Of a stretch of 57,065 nt of DNA, positions 1-7,117 are shown in pieces. How positions within the stretch are numbered: the first letter of the stretch is position 1; every line of letters begins with the position of its first letter. The position numbers and the translations under genes are program-made. The notes beneath the pieces are model-generated. The model was given only the letters and a program-made list of their open reading frames with translations, was not told the origin of the DNA and ran no database searches. Source of the stretch: Bacteroidaceae bacterium (GTDB lineage Bacteria > Bacteroidota > Bacteroidia > Bacteroidales > Bacteroidaceae); the NCBI GenBank assembly GCA_017548075.1, contig JAFYNL010000010.1, positions 1 to 57,065 of the forward strand, in the 5' to 3' direction.

Positions 1-16
1 CCGCGCACCTTATTTA

Positions 17-47
17 GACAACGGACAACAGACAACAGACAACGGAG
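17..47. repeat. Short direct repeats of GACAAC(A/G)
   Basis: Four copies of a GACAAC(A/G)-like word follow one another at the left edge of the window. A similar ACAACAGACAAC stretch lies between the TetR gene and fabG (about 12529-12557). It looks like low-complexity spacer DNA. I see no function, and the left neighbour lies outside the window. Confidence 0.5.
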
Positions 48-112
48 GGTGCTAAAGCATTTTTTTTGTAAAAAAGTTGCTCAAAAATTCGTAGACCGCA
101 GCGAAACTGCCG

Positions 113-120
113 TACCTTTG
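113..120 (+). promoter_or_regulatory. -7 promoter element TACCTTTG
   Basis: TACCTTTG matches the Bacteroidetes -7 consensus TAnnTTTG exactly. No TTG or TTTG lies at the usual 19-21 base spacing upstream. It would drive a short plus-strand transcript that runs against the 3' end of the fumarase gene, where only very small reading frames exist. Confidence 0.45.
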
Positions 121-148
121 CAGTGGATTTAGAAATGAAGTTCATCGC

Positions 149-238
149 ATGGAAAATCTGGCCAGTTTCCGATGCATGAGCACTATATATGAAATAAGGA
201 CACGCAGCGGCGTATCCTTATCCCAAATGAAATGTTGA
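149..238 (+). CDS. Possible 29-residue small ORF, or a short RNA, of unknown function
   Basis: An ATG at 149 opens a 29-codon frame (MENLASFRCM... ending in QMKC) with a TGA at 236-238. It begins about 28 bases after a TACCTTTG -7 element. A second, shorter frame starts at 135 and codes 14 residues. Neither has a recognisable domain, and a frame this short arises easily by chance. The clear -7 element is the main support, and the transcript could equally be non-coding. The region between it and the fumarase stop is filled by 22-bp repeat array A. Confidence 0.25.
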   Translation: MENLASFRCMSTIYEIRTRSGVSLSQMKC

Positions 239-246
239 CTTATTGA

Positions 247-312
247 AAACTAAGCCCGTTAAACTTGCAAACGTAGCACGTTAAATCCTCAAACGTATCA
301 CGTTAAGTTCAG
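247..312. repeat. 22-bp dyad repeat array A (3 units)
   Basis: Three units of exactly 22 bp (247-268, 269-290, 291-312) end directly against the fumarase stop codon, whose complement occupies 313-315. The units approximate the family consensus AAACGTAACNNGTTACGTTT plus a two-base spacer, but here they are the most degenerate of the eight arrays. In the second and third units the right half (CACGTTAA) is better kept than the left half. Confidence 0.8.
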
Positions 313-1953
313 TTACTTCTTGCAGCCTGGGCACCAGGGCTTGAGCTGCTTGAAGAAGTCGTTGCCCTTGTCGTCGACGAGGATGAAGGCGGGGAAGTCC
401 TCTACGGTTATCTTCCAGATGGCTTCCATGCCGAGTTCGGGGTATTCCACGCACTCAATGCTCTTGATGCTGCTCTGGCTCAAAACTGCTGCCACGCCGC
501 CAATGGTGCCGAGATAGAAGCCGCCGTGCTTCTTGCAGGCATCGGTGACTTGCTGCGAGCGATTGCCCTTTGCTATCATCACAAGGCTGCCTCCATTTGC
601 TTGGAACTCATCGACATAGGGGTCCATACGTCCTGCTGTGGTCGGTCCCATAGAACCGCAAGGATAGCCAGCAGGAGTCTTGGCGGGACCTGCATAAAGA
701 ACGGGATGGTCCTTGAAGTACTGAGGCATGCCTTCACCTGCATCCAGACGCGCTTTGAGCTTTGCATGGGCGATGTCGCGAGCCACGATGATGGTGCCCT
801 TCAGGTTGACGCGAGTGGAGACGGGGTACTTGCTCAGCTCGGCTCTAACGGCATCAATGCCCTTGTCGAGGTCGATGTCAATTCCTTTACCGCCCTCTCC
901 TGGCAGACGCAGTTCTTCGGGAATGAGTTCGCTTGGGCAGTCGTCCATCTTCTCGAGCCAAATGCCGTCCTTGTTGATTTTCGCTTTGATATTGCGGTCT
1001 GCAGAGCAGCTCACGCCCATGCCGATGGGGCAGCTGGCTCCATGACGAGGCAGACGGATGACGCGAATGTCGTGAGCCAGATACTTGCCACCGAACTGTG
1101 CTCCAAGTCCAATCTTGTGTGCCTCTTCCAAGAGCTTCTGCTCGAGGTCGATGTCGCGGAAAGCACGGCCAGTCTCGTCGCCAGTCGTAGGCAGCGAGTC
1201 GTAGTACTTGATGCTGGCCAACTTAACCGTCAGGAGGTTCTTCTCTGCTGAGGTGCCACCAATGACGAAAGCGATGTGGTAAGGCGGACAAGCGGCTGTG
1301 CCGAGGTGCTTCATCTCTTCAACGAGGAAGGGGAGCAGCGTGCCTTCGTTCTGGATGGTCGCCTTGGTCATGGGGTAGAAGTAGGTCTTGTTGGCCGAAC
1401 CGCCACCCTTTGCAACCATAACGAACCGATACTCAGCGCCTTCGCAAGCCTCGATGTCAATCTGGGCAGGCAGGTTGCACTTCGTATTCACTTCGTCGTA
1501 CATATTGAGGGGAGCATTCTGGGAGTAACGCAGATTGTCCTGTGTGAAGGTGTTGAAGACGCCACGAGAGAGTGCTTCCTCGTCCTCGAAGCCTGTCCAA
1601 ACCTGCTGACCCTTCTCGCCATGAATGATGGCAGTACCGGTGTCCTGACAGAAAGGCAGAATGCCTTTGCAAGCCGTCTCTGCATTGCGCAGGAACTGGA
1701 GAGCAACGTACTTGTCGTTCTCGCTTGCATCGGGGTCTTTCAGGATTTGTGCAACTTGCAGATTGTGTTCGCGGCGCAACATGAACTCCACATCGTGGAA
1801 AGCCTGCTGAGCCAACAGAGTCAAGGCTTCTGGAGACACCTTTACAATCTCCTTGCCTTCGAACTCGCTAACGGTCACGCCTTCCTTCGTTAGGAGACGA
1901 TACTCCGTCTTGTCCTCGCCCATCTGGAACATTGGGGCATACTTGAATTCCAT
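313..1953 (-). CDS. fumA: Fumarate hydratase, class I (iron-sulfur, FumA/FumB type)
   Basis: This is a 546-residue class I fumarase that interconverts fumarate and malate in the cytoplasm using a [4Fe-4S] cluster. The length matches E. coli FumA (548). Cys102 (in FCQDTG), Cys222 (in AACPP) and Cys316 (in GVSCSADRN) sit almost exactly where the three cluster ligands fall in FumA. The N-terminal half carries the catalytic region and the C-terminal half the swivel domain ([22 protein letters not shown]). In Bacteroidales the enzyme typically serves the reductive fumarate-succinate branch. It is the last gene of a minus-strand operon, 31 bases after hflX. Repeat array A abuts its stop codon and no ordinary terminator is seen. 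Confidence 0.95.
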   Translation of the reverse strand: MEFKYAPMFQMGEDKTEYRLLTKEGVTVSEFEGKEIVKVSPEALTLLAQQAFHDVEFMLRREHNLQVAQILKDPDASENDKYVALQFLRNAETACKGILPFCQDTGTAIIHGEKGQQVWTGFEDEEALSRGVFNTFTQDNLRYSQNAPLNMYDEVNTKCNLPAQIDIEACEGAEYRFVMVAKGGGSANKTYFYPMTKATIQNEGTLLPFLVEEMKHLGTAACPPYHIAFVIGGTSAEKNLLTVKLASIKYYDSLPTTGDETGRAFRDIDLEQKLLEEAHKIGLGAQFGGKYLAHDIRVIRLPRHGASCPIGMGVSCSADRNIKAKINKDGIWLEKMDDCPSELIPEELRLPGEGGKGIDIDLDKGIDAVRAELSKYPVSTRVNLKGTIIVARDIAHAKLKARLDAGEGMPQYFKDHPVLYAGPAKTPAGYPCGSMGPTTAGRMDPYVDEFQANGGSLVMIAKGNRSQQVTDACKKHGGFYLGTIGGVAAVLSQSSIKSIECVEYPELGMEAIWKITVEDFPAFILVDDKGNDFFKQLKPWCPGCKK

Positions 1954-1984
1954 AGTATACTGGTTATTGGTTATAGTTTATAGG

Positions 1985-3316
1985 TTATTGAGGCTCTTCT
2001 TCATAGTGCTGGAAGAGGAAGTCGTTGTAGGGATACTTCTGGACATGCAACTCGCGCACCTTGTTGTAGAGCACTTGCTTGAAGGTCTCGATGTTCGTCT
2101 TCTCCTGAGCCGAGATGAAGAGGCACTGGCCTCCGAGTTTCGACATCCAAGAGTGGATGAGTTCGTCGAGCGAGACATTGCGGCTCGTGGCAGGAGTCAG
2201 GTCGTCGGCATCTTTCTCTTCCCAAGTGTAAGCGTCAATCTTGTTGAAGACAATCATTTGCGGTTTTTCGCTGCAACCGAGGTCGGAGAGCGTCTTGTCC
2301 ACCACTTTTATCTGTTCCTCGAAGTCGGGGTGACTGATGTCGACAATGTGCAGAAGCAGGTCAGCTTCTCGAACTTCATCGAGTGTGCTCTTGAAGGAAT
2401 CCACAAGGTCTGTCGGCAGTTTGCGGATGAAGCCAACTGTGTCGCTAAGCAGGAAGGGCAGGTTATCGACGATGACCTTGCGAACTGTTGTGTCGAGGGT
2501 GGCAAAGAGTTTGTTCTCGGCAAACACCTCGCTCTTGGAGAGCAGGTTCATCAGGGTGCTCTTGCCCACATTCGTGTAGCCCACGAGAGCCACGCGAATC
2601 ATACGGCCTCTGTTGCTTCGCTGAGTGGTCTTCTGCTTGTCGATTTCTGCCAGTCGTTGCTTGAGCAGGCTGATGCGGTTCAAGATGATACGACGGTCCA
2701 TCTCGAGCTGCGTTTCACCAGGTCCGCGAAGTCCTACAGAACCTTTGCCGCCACCACTTCCTGAGCCACCACCTTGTCGTTCGAGGTGCGTCCAAAGTCG
2801 TTGCAGACGAGGAAGCATATAGCGGTATTGAGCCAACTCGACTTGCGTCTTTGCATTAGCCGTTTGAGCCCGCATAGCGAAGATGTCGAGGATGAGGTTC
2901 GTGCGGTCCAGTATCTTGACCTTCAGCTCGTTCTCGATGTTGCGAAGTTGCTTGGCAGAGAGTTCATCGTCGAAGATGACCATCGAGACTTCTCTTTCAG
3001 CCTCTTCCTCTGCCTGTATGAAAGCACGAATCTCCTGAAGCTTGCCGATACCCAAGTAGGTGACACTATTCGGACCATTCATCTTTTGGGTGAAGCGACG
3101 AATTGTCTTAGCCCCAGCCGTCTCTGCCAAAAACGCCAATTCATCGAGATATTCGGCTGTTTTGCGTTCGTCCTGATTGGGTGTGATAAGGCCAACCAGA
3201 ACGGCAGTCTCGGGGCTGTCGTCGATGACATTGTGGAACTTCACACTCGACATTCCTTCCTCGAAAGGAAGCGACGAGCGAGAAGAGTTATAGTGCTTGC
3301 TTCGGGAGGTTTTCAT
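1985..3316 (-). CDS. hflX: GTPase HflX
   Basis: This 443-residue protein belongs to the HflX family of ribosome-associated GTPases, which act on stalled or hibernating 70S ribosomes. The N-terminal HflX domain is followed by a glycine-rich stretch (GGGSGSGGGKGSVGLRGPGETQLE) with the family signature GPGETQLE. The G domain has G1 GYTNVGKST, G3 DTVGF and G4 NKID. The start lies 2 bases after the upstream lipoprotein stop, so the two are co-transcribed and probably translationally coupled. The spacer before fumarase is a run of GGTTAT-like words, typical Bacteroidetes filler. Confidence 0.95.
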   Translation of the reverse strand: MKTSRSKHYNSSRSSLPFEEGMSSVKFHNVIDDSPETAVLVGLITPNQDERKTAEYLDELAFLAETAGAKTIRRFTQKMNGPNSVTYLGIGKLQEIRAFIQAEEEAEREVSMVIFDDELSAKQLRNIENELKVKILDRTNLILDIFAMRAQTANAKTQVELAQYRYMLPRLQRLWTHLERQGGGSGSGGGKGSVGLRGPGETQLEMDRRIILNRISLLKQRLAEIDKQKTTQRSNRGRMIRVALVGYTNVGKSTLMNLLSKSEVFAENKLFATLDTTVRKVIVDNLPFLLSDTVGFIRKLPTDLVDSFKSTLDEVREADLLLHIVDISHPDFEEQIKVVDKTLSDLGCSEKPQMIVFNKIDAYTWEEKDADDLTPATSRNVSLDELIHSWMSKLGGQCLFISAQEKTNIETFKQVLYNKVRELHVQKYPYNDFLFQHYEEEPQ

Positions 3317-3318
3317 CT

Positions 3319-4170
3319 TTATTTAACCAGCACAACAAGGTACTTGCTGACGCTCCAGAACTTCTGTGGATCGGTGATGTGAAGCTCGTACTGACCTTGC
3401 TTATCCTTTGTCAACTGATAGGTTCCAGAAGGGTGATTAGAGAGCAACTGAGCGCTCTTGCTGTAGAACTTGATGTCTTTGTCGTAGCGAATGTCAATCT
3501 TCGTGAAGTAGTTCTTGTTGAAGTCTCCACTCTTCAGAACATCGCCCTTGTCCAGAATCTTCTGTTCCTTCAGCTCGCTCTTGGTGCCGAAGACGAACCA
3601 AGCACTATTGAGTTCCTTGTCTTGTTGCTGAACCTTCTCGGCTTTGGCACGATTGTCTTCTGTCAGCGAAGCCACATCATTGCTGAGTCCTGCAATTGCT
3701 TCGCCTTGCGATTCAATGAGTGCGTCCTTTTCTGCAAGATTTGCCTCGAGTTCCTGAATGCGAGCGGCCTGAGCGTTAATCTGAGCCTGCAGGTTCTCGA
3801 TGGTCTGTTGCATCTTGGTGTTCTTGATGCTGCTGTTCTTGAGTTTCTGTTGCAACTGAGCAATCAAGTCGCGATTCTGCTGCATGGCATCCTTGATGAA
3901 CTCCATATTTTCATGAATCACTTCCTTGGTGCTGGCACTTTCTGGGTTGCCTTCAGCAATTGTAACTCGACCTTCGGCTTCATTTATGCGACGAATTCCT
4001 TCCTGCACTTCGTTGAAAATACCCAGAATATCATCGAGTTCCATATCTTTCTCGTTGATGATTTTCTGCAGAGAATCGAGTTCCTGCAGAGCAGTTTCCT
4101 GTTGTTCACCTGTCATATTGCAAGCACCCAAAGCAAGGGCACAGGCAACGAAAATAAGAATCTTTTTCAT
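3319..4170 (-). CDS. Coiled-coil lipoprotein of unknown function
   Basis: This is a 283-residue exported lipoprotein. A short hydrophobic signal ends in the lipobox LGAC with the lipidated Cys at residue 17. Residues from about 20 to 190 are rich in Glu, Gln, Lys and Leu in heptad-like spacing (for example QQKLKNSSIKNTKMQQTIEN), so a long coiled coil is likely. A globular C-terminal part of about 90 residues (from SAWFVFGTKSELKEQKIL) follows. Similar proteins are annotated as hypothetical in Bacteroidales. Its place between rsmI and hflX suggests only shared transcription, not a shared role. Confidence 0.8.
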   Translation of the reverse strand: MKKILIFVACALALGACNMTGEQQETALQELDSLQKIINEKDMELDDILGIFNEVQEGIRRINEAEGRVTIAEGNPESASTKEVIHENMEFIKDAMQQNRDLIAQLQQKLKNSSIKNTKMQQTIENLQAQINAQAARIQELEANLAEKDALIESQGEAIAGLSNDVASLTEDNRAKAEKVQQQDKELNSAWFVFGTKSELKEQKILDKGDVLKSGDFNKNYFTKIDIRYDKDIKFYSKSAQLLSNHPSGTYQLTKDKQGQYELHITDPQKFWSVSKYLVVLVK

Positions 4171-4204
4171 ATTGAAAGAGTTTATGAATTTTCAGTTTGT
4201 GTGT

Positions 4205-4903
4205 TTATGAGTTTTTAAGTTCTTTAATTGATGAGTCTTTTCCTGCGACAACTATCACGAATTCGCCTCTTGGTTCATTCTCTGTGAAGTGCTGAAGGAC
4301 CTCTTGGAGCGAGCCTCGAACGCTTTCTTCGTGAATCTTGCTGATTTCGCGACAAACGCTTACTTGTCGTTCAGCTCCGAAGACCTCGATGAACTGCGAG
4401 AGTGCTTTTACGATGCGATGTGGCGACTCGTAGAAAATCATTGTCCGCGTCTCTTCTGAAAGCGCTTGAAGTCGAGTCTGACGACCTTTCTTCTGAGGCA
4501 AGAAACCCTCGAAGCAGAACCTATCGCAAGGCAGTCCGCTGCTCACCAAAGCTGGTACGAAAGCCGTTGCTCCTGGAAGTGTGATGACCTCTATGCCGGC
4601 TTTGATGGCTTCGCGAGCAACCAGGAAACCTGGGTCGCTGATTCCTGGTGTTCCTGCATCGCTGACAACTGCGATTGTTTGGCCGCTTAAAAGGCGTTCC
4701 ACAATGCTTTCCACCGTCTTGTGTTCGTTGAACTTATGGTACGAGAGCATAGCATTCTTGATGTCGAAATGCTTGAGCAAGTTGCCGCTTGTCCGCGTAT
4801 CTTCGGCAAGTATGAGGTCTGCTTCGCGCAACACTTTCAGTGCTCGCGTCGTTATATCCTCGAGATTACCTACTGGAGTAGGTACCAAGTAGAGTGTCCC
4901 CAT
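4205..4903 (-). CDS. rsmI: 16S rRNA (cytidine(1402)-2'-O)-methyltransferase RsmI
   Basis: RsmI is an S-adenosylmethionine-dependent methyltransferase that 2'-O-methylates C1402 in the decoding centre of 16S rRNA. The N-terminus YLVPTPVGNLEDITTRALKVL and the motifs AEDTRTS and SDAGTPGISDPG are diagnostic for the family (tetrapyrrole methylase fold). At 232 residues it is a little shorter than E. coli RsmI, so the C-terminal extension is reduced. It is the first gene of the operon and its promoter lies about 30 bases upstream, in the divergent region shared with tdk. Confidence 0.95.
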   Translation of the reverse strand: MGTLYLVPTPVGNLEDITTRALKVLREADLILAEDTRTSGNLLKHFDIKNAMLSYHKFNEHKTVESIVERLLSGQTIAVVSDAGTPGISDPGFLVAREAIKAGIEVITLPGATAFVPALVSSGLPCDRFCFEGFLPQKKGRQTRLQALSEETRTMIFYESPHRIVKALSQFIEVFGAERQVSVCREISKIHEESVRGSLQEVLQHFTENEPRGEFVIVVAGKDSSIKELKNS

Positions 4904-4932
4904 ACCTTATTATTTATATTATATCGCAGGTG

Positions 4933-4940
4933 CAAAGGTA
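4933..4940 (-). promoter_or_regulatory. -7 element TACCTTTG for the rsmI operon
   Basis: The complement of CAAAGGTA reads TACCTTTG, an exact TAnnTTTG match, about 30 bases upstream of the rsmI start and pointing toward it. The rest of the rsmI-tdk gap is A/T-rich and holds GTTTAGAG-like direct repeats (4949-4976), typical Bacteroidetes filler. Confidence 0.7.
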
Positions 4941-5013
4941 CGAAATTTAGTTTAGAGTAGAGAGTTTAGAGTTCAGAATTAAGTGTTTTTAGTGTTTTTC
5001 TGCCTCTTTCGTC

Positions 5014-5042
5014 TTGAGAATTAAAAGAAATTAGTATATTTG
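5014..5042 (+). promoter_or_regulatory. Promoter of tdk (TTG-N18-TATATTTG)
   Basis: TATATTTG at 5035-5042 is a perfect TAnnTTTG element. TTG at 5014-5016 lies 18 bases upstream, near the usual -33 spacing. The tdk start codon follows 22 bases later. Confidence 0.75.
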
Positions 5043-5064
5043 TACCTGCAAAAGACAAAGTTAA

Positions 5065-5661
5065 ATGAAAGATGTAGGTTCAAGCAACGGCGAGATGATG
5101 CGAAGAGGCCGAGTAGAGGTCGTATGCGGCTCGATGTTCTCAGGCAAGACTGAGGAACTCATTCGTCGTCTTCGCAGAGCACAGTTCGCTAAGCAAGTTG
5201 TGGAAATCTTCAAGCCTGCCATCGATGTTCGCTATAGTGAGGAAGAGGTCGTAAGCCATGAAGGCAACAGTATTCCCTCTACTCCAGTCGATTCGTCGGC
5301 AAGCATCTTGCTCATGGCTCAAGGCAGCGATGTGGTGGGAATTGACGAGGCTCAGTTCTTCGATGAACACATTGTGGAGGTCTGCAACGAGCTTGCTTCA
5401 AGAGGAATTCGAGTGATTGTGGCTGGTCTCGATCTCGATTTCAAGGGACAACCTTTTGGTCCGATGCCCGCTCTTTGTGCTATTGCAGATGAGGTGACGA
5501 AGGTTCACGCCATTTGTGTCCGTTGTGGAGCCCTCGCTTACGTCAGTCATCGAATTGTTGCAGGCGAAAAGCAAGTCATGCTTGGCGAGAAACAAGAGTA
5601 CGAACCGCTTTGCAGAGAATGTTACGCTCAGGCAATGAAAGAGAAAGTAGAGGAGGAATAA
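5065..5661 (+). CDS. tdk: Thymidine kinase (type II)
   Basis: This 198-residue enzyme phosphorylates thymidine to dTMP in the salvage pathway. Walker A is GSMFSGKT (residues 22-29) and the Walker B-like segment is GIDEAQFF. Two Cys pairs (CVRC and CREC) form the structural zinc site of type II kinases. The catalytic Glu lies in the DEAQFF stretch. The chosen ATG gives a 12-residue leader before RRGR, as in Bacteroides homologues. The gene is followed at once by an AI-2E family permease gene, whose ribosome-binding site lies in the last codons of tdk. Confidence 0.97.
   Translation: MKDVGSSNGEMMRRGRVEVVCGSMFSGKTEELIRRLRRAQFAKQVVEIFKPAIDVRYSEEEVVSHEGNSIPSTPVDSSASILLMAQGSDVVGIDEAQFFDEHIVEVCNELASRGIRVIVAGLDLDFKGQPFGPMPALCAIADEVTKVHAICVRCGALAYVSHRIVAGEKQVMLGEKQEYEPLCRECYAQAMKEKVEEE
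5651..5656 (+). promoter_or_regulatory. Shine-Dalgarno AGGAGG that fixes the start of the permease gene
   Basis: AGGAGG lies inside the last codons of tdk and 7 bases before the ATG at 5664. A strong Shine-Dalgarno is uncommon in this phylum. It supports the downstream ATG over the in-frame ATG 150 bases upstream, which would overlap tdk. Confidence 0.7.
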
Positions 5662-5663
5662 GT

Positions 5664-6773
5664 ATGTTAGATAAAGAAATTACCTTCGATAGAGTCGTTC
5701 GTTGGTTGGTTGCGGCACTTATTGCAACGGCTCTTGTGTGGCTCGTCAATCGCCTTTCCAGCGTGTTGCTTCCGTTCTTCATAGCTTGGATTCTGGCTTA
5801 CATGATTTATCCTTTTGTCCTCTTTTTGCAGAACAAATGCCGTCTGAAATATCGAGTCCTGAGTATCGCAGTTGCCCTTCTCATCGTGCTTGCAGTACTG
5901 ACTTTGGCGGCTTTCCTCGTCGTTCCTCCCATTATAGAAGAGAGTCTTAGGATGACGAAGCTGATAACCGTCTATTTCAACGATACTTTGGCGACTTCCG
6001 ACTTCTTTAAGAGCATCCAAGCTATGCTGCAAAGCTATGCGAACGACGACTCTTTGCTGAAGCTCATCCAACATAGTAGTGTGGTTGAATTCGCGCAAAA
6101 CATCTTGTTGCAGGCTTGGGGAGTCCTTTCCGGAACCCTCAATTTTGCCCTGGGTTTGCTGGGAAGTCTGGTTGTGATACTCTATCTGTTCTTCATTCTG
6201 ATGGATTACGAGAAGATTTCCGAAGGCTGGATTCGCTTCATTCCTGCAGGACAACGAGGTTTCGCAAGCATGGTGGCTCAGGATGTTAAGAGCGGAATGA
6301 ATTCATATTTCCGCGGACAATCGCTCATCGCACTCATAGTCGGCATCCTCTTCTCGATAGGTTTCCTCATCATCGACTTCCCGATGGCAATAGGTTTGGG
6401 ACTCTTCATCGGACTGTTGAACCTGATTCCCTATCTGCAACTGGTAGGCTTCATCCCCACCGTTATATTGGCTCTCGTCAAAGCAGCCGATACAGGACAG
6501 AACTTCTGGGTAATCCTGCTCTGTGCCTTAGCCGTCTTTGCAGTCGTACAAACCATTCAGGATGTCTTCCTCACCCCCAAAATCATGGGGCATGTGATGG
6601 GTTTGAAGCCAGCCATCATCCTGCTGAGTCTCTCCATTTGGGGCAGTCTGTTGGGCATCATCGGACTCATCGTCGCTCTGCCTCTAACAACCCTCCTCAT
6701 CTCGTATTACAGGCGTTTTGTCCTCAAAGAAGGTGGCGAAGATGGAGATGGCGAGAGTAGTGGCCAAACTTAA
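5664..6773 (+). CDS. AI-2E family transporter (PerM/TqsA-like permease)
   Basis: This 369-residue integral membrane protein has an N-terminal helix pair (WLVAALIATALVWLVN, then LLPFFIAWILAYMIYPFV) and about eight hydrophobic segments in all. The C-terminal signature GLLNLIPYLQLVGFIPTVILAL and the segment TPKIMGHVMGLKPAIILLSL are typical of the AI-2E/PerM family. Characterised members export autoinducer-2 or act in ion and pH homeostasis, so the substrate here cannot be called. The start at 5664 (2 bases after tdk) is preferred because the longer frame overlaps tdk in another frame. The stop codon lies inside the first unit of repeat array B. Confidence 0.88.
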   Translation: MLDKEITFDRVVRWLVAALIATALVWLVNRLSSVLLPFFIAWILAYMIYPFVLFLQNKCRLKYRVLSIAVALLIVLAVLTLAAFLVVPPIIEESLRMTKLITVYFNDTLATSDFFKSIQAMLQSYANDDSLLKLIQHSSVVEFAQNILLQAWGVLSGTLNFALGLLGSLVVILYLFFILMDYEKISEGWIRFIPAGQRGFASMVAQDVKSGMNSYFRGQSLIALIVGILFSIGFLIIDFPMAIGLGLFIGLLNLIPYLQLVGFIPTVILALVKAADTGQNFWVILLCALAVFAVVQTIQDVFLTPKIMGHVMGLKPAIILLSLSIWGSLLGIIGLIVALPLTTLLISYYRRFVLKEGGEDGDGESSGQT

Positions 6774-6875
6774 CGAGTTAAGTTGGCAAAGTTAACGTGT
6801 TATGATTGCAATCGTAACGTGTTACGTTTGGATTTTAACCACGTTAAGTTTCGAGATACTCCTGCAGACCTAAGT
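6766..6875. repeat. 22-bp dyad repeat array B (5 units)
   Basis: Five consecutive 22-bp units lie at 6766-6787, 6788-6809, 6810-6831, 6832-6853 and 6854-6875. The first overlaps the last codons and the TAA (6771-6773) of the permease gene. Unit 1 has a perfect 18-bp dyad around GA (AACTTAAC/GTTAAGTT). Unit 3 has CGTAAC/GTTACG. Position 5 and its partner at 16 therefore change together between units. Unit 5 holds the CTGCAG-bearing end also seen in arrays D, E, G and H. Confidence 0.9.
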
Positions 6876-6960
6876 CCTCAAAACAGGTCCTCAAATAAAA
6901 AAAAGCAAAGGAAGACGAAAAAAATTAAACCTTAAACTATAAACTTTAAACTTTATTTCG

Positions 6961-6968
6961 TACCTTTG
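6961..6968 (+). promoter_or_regulatory. -7 element TACCTTTG for tRNA-Lys
   Basis: TACCTTTG lies 31 bases upstream of the tRNA-Lys 5' end. The region before it (6900-6958) is A/T-rich with AAACTTTAAACTTTA-like repeats, and no clear TTTG sits at the -33 position. Confidence 0.65.
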
Positions 6969-6999
6969 CAGCCGCAAATGAAAAATTTGCATTCAGGTT

Positions 7000-7075
7000 G
7001 ACTCGCTAGCTCAGTTGGTAGAGCATCACACTTTTAATGTGGGGGTCTTGGGTTCGAGCCCCAAGCGGGTTACCA
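7000..7075 (+). tRNA. tRNA-Lys (anticodon UUU)
   Basis: A complete cloverleaf is visible. The acceptor arm GACTCGC pairs with GCGGGTT (two G-U pairs). The D arm is GCTC/GAGC. The anticodon stem TCACA/TGTGG carries the loop CTTTTAA with anticodon TTT at 7033-7035. The T arm is TTGGG-TTCGAGC-CCCAA. The discriminator A is followed by an encoded CCA (7073-7075). A terminator hairpin follows directly. Confidence 0.96.
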
Positions 7076-7076
7076 A

Positions 7077-7107
7077 AAAGAGAGGCTTCAGGGCCTCTCT
7101 TTGTTTG
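7077..7107 (+). terminator. Intrinsic terminator after tRNA-Lys
   Basis: A ten-base stem (AAAGAGAGGC / GCCTCTCTTT) with a six-base loop starts 2 bases after the tRNA CCA and is followed by a short T-rich tail. It ends just before the stop of the convergent TonB-dependent receptor gene, so it may work for both strands. Confidence 0.85.
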
Positions 7108-7117
7108 TTATATGGGT

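Noticed and set aside
526-1893. Large open frames (241 and 205 codons) on the plus strand opposite fumarase.
   Set aside because: They are shadows of a strongly conserved gene on the other strand, with no start signals and no protein-like composition.
5514-5663. Longer N-terminus for the AI-2E permease (50 extra codons).
   Set aside because: It lies inside tdk. AGGAGG before the 5664 ATG supports the shorter form.
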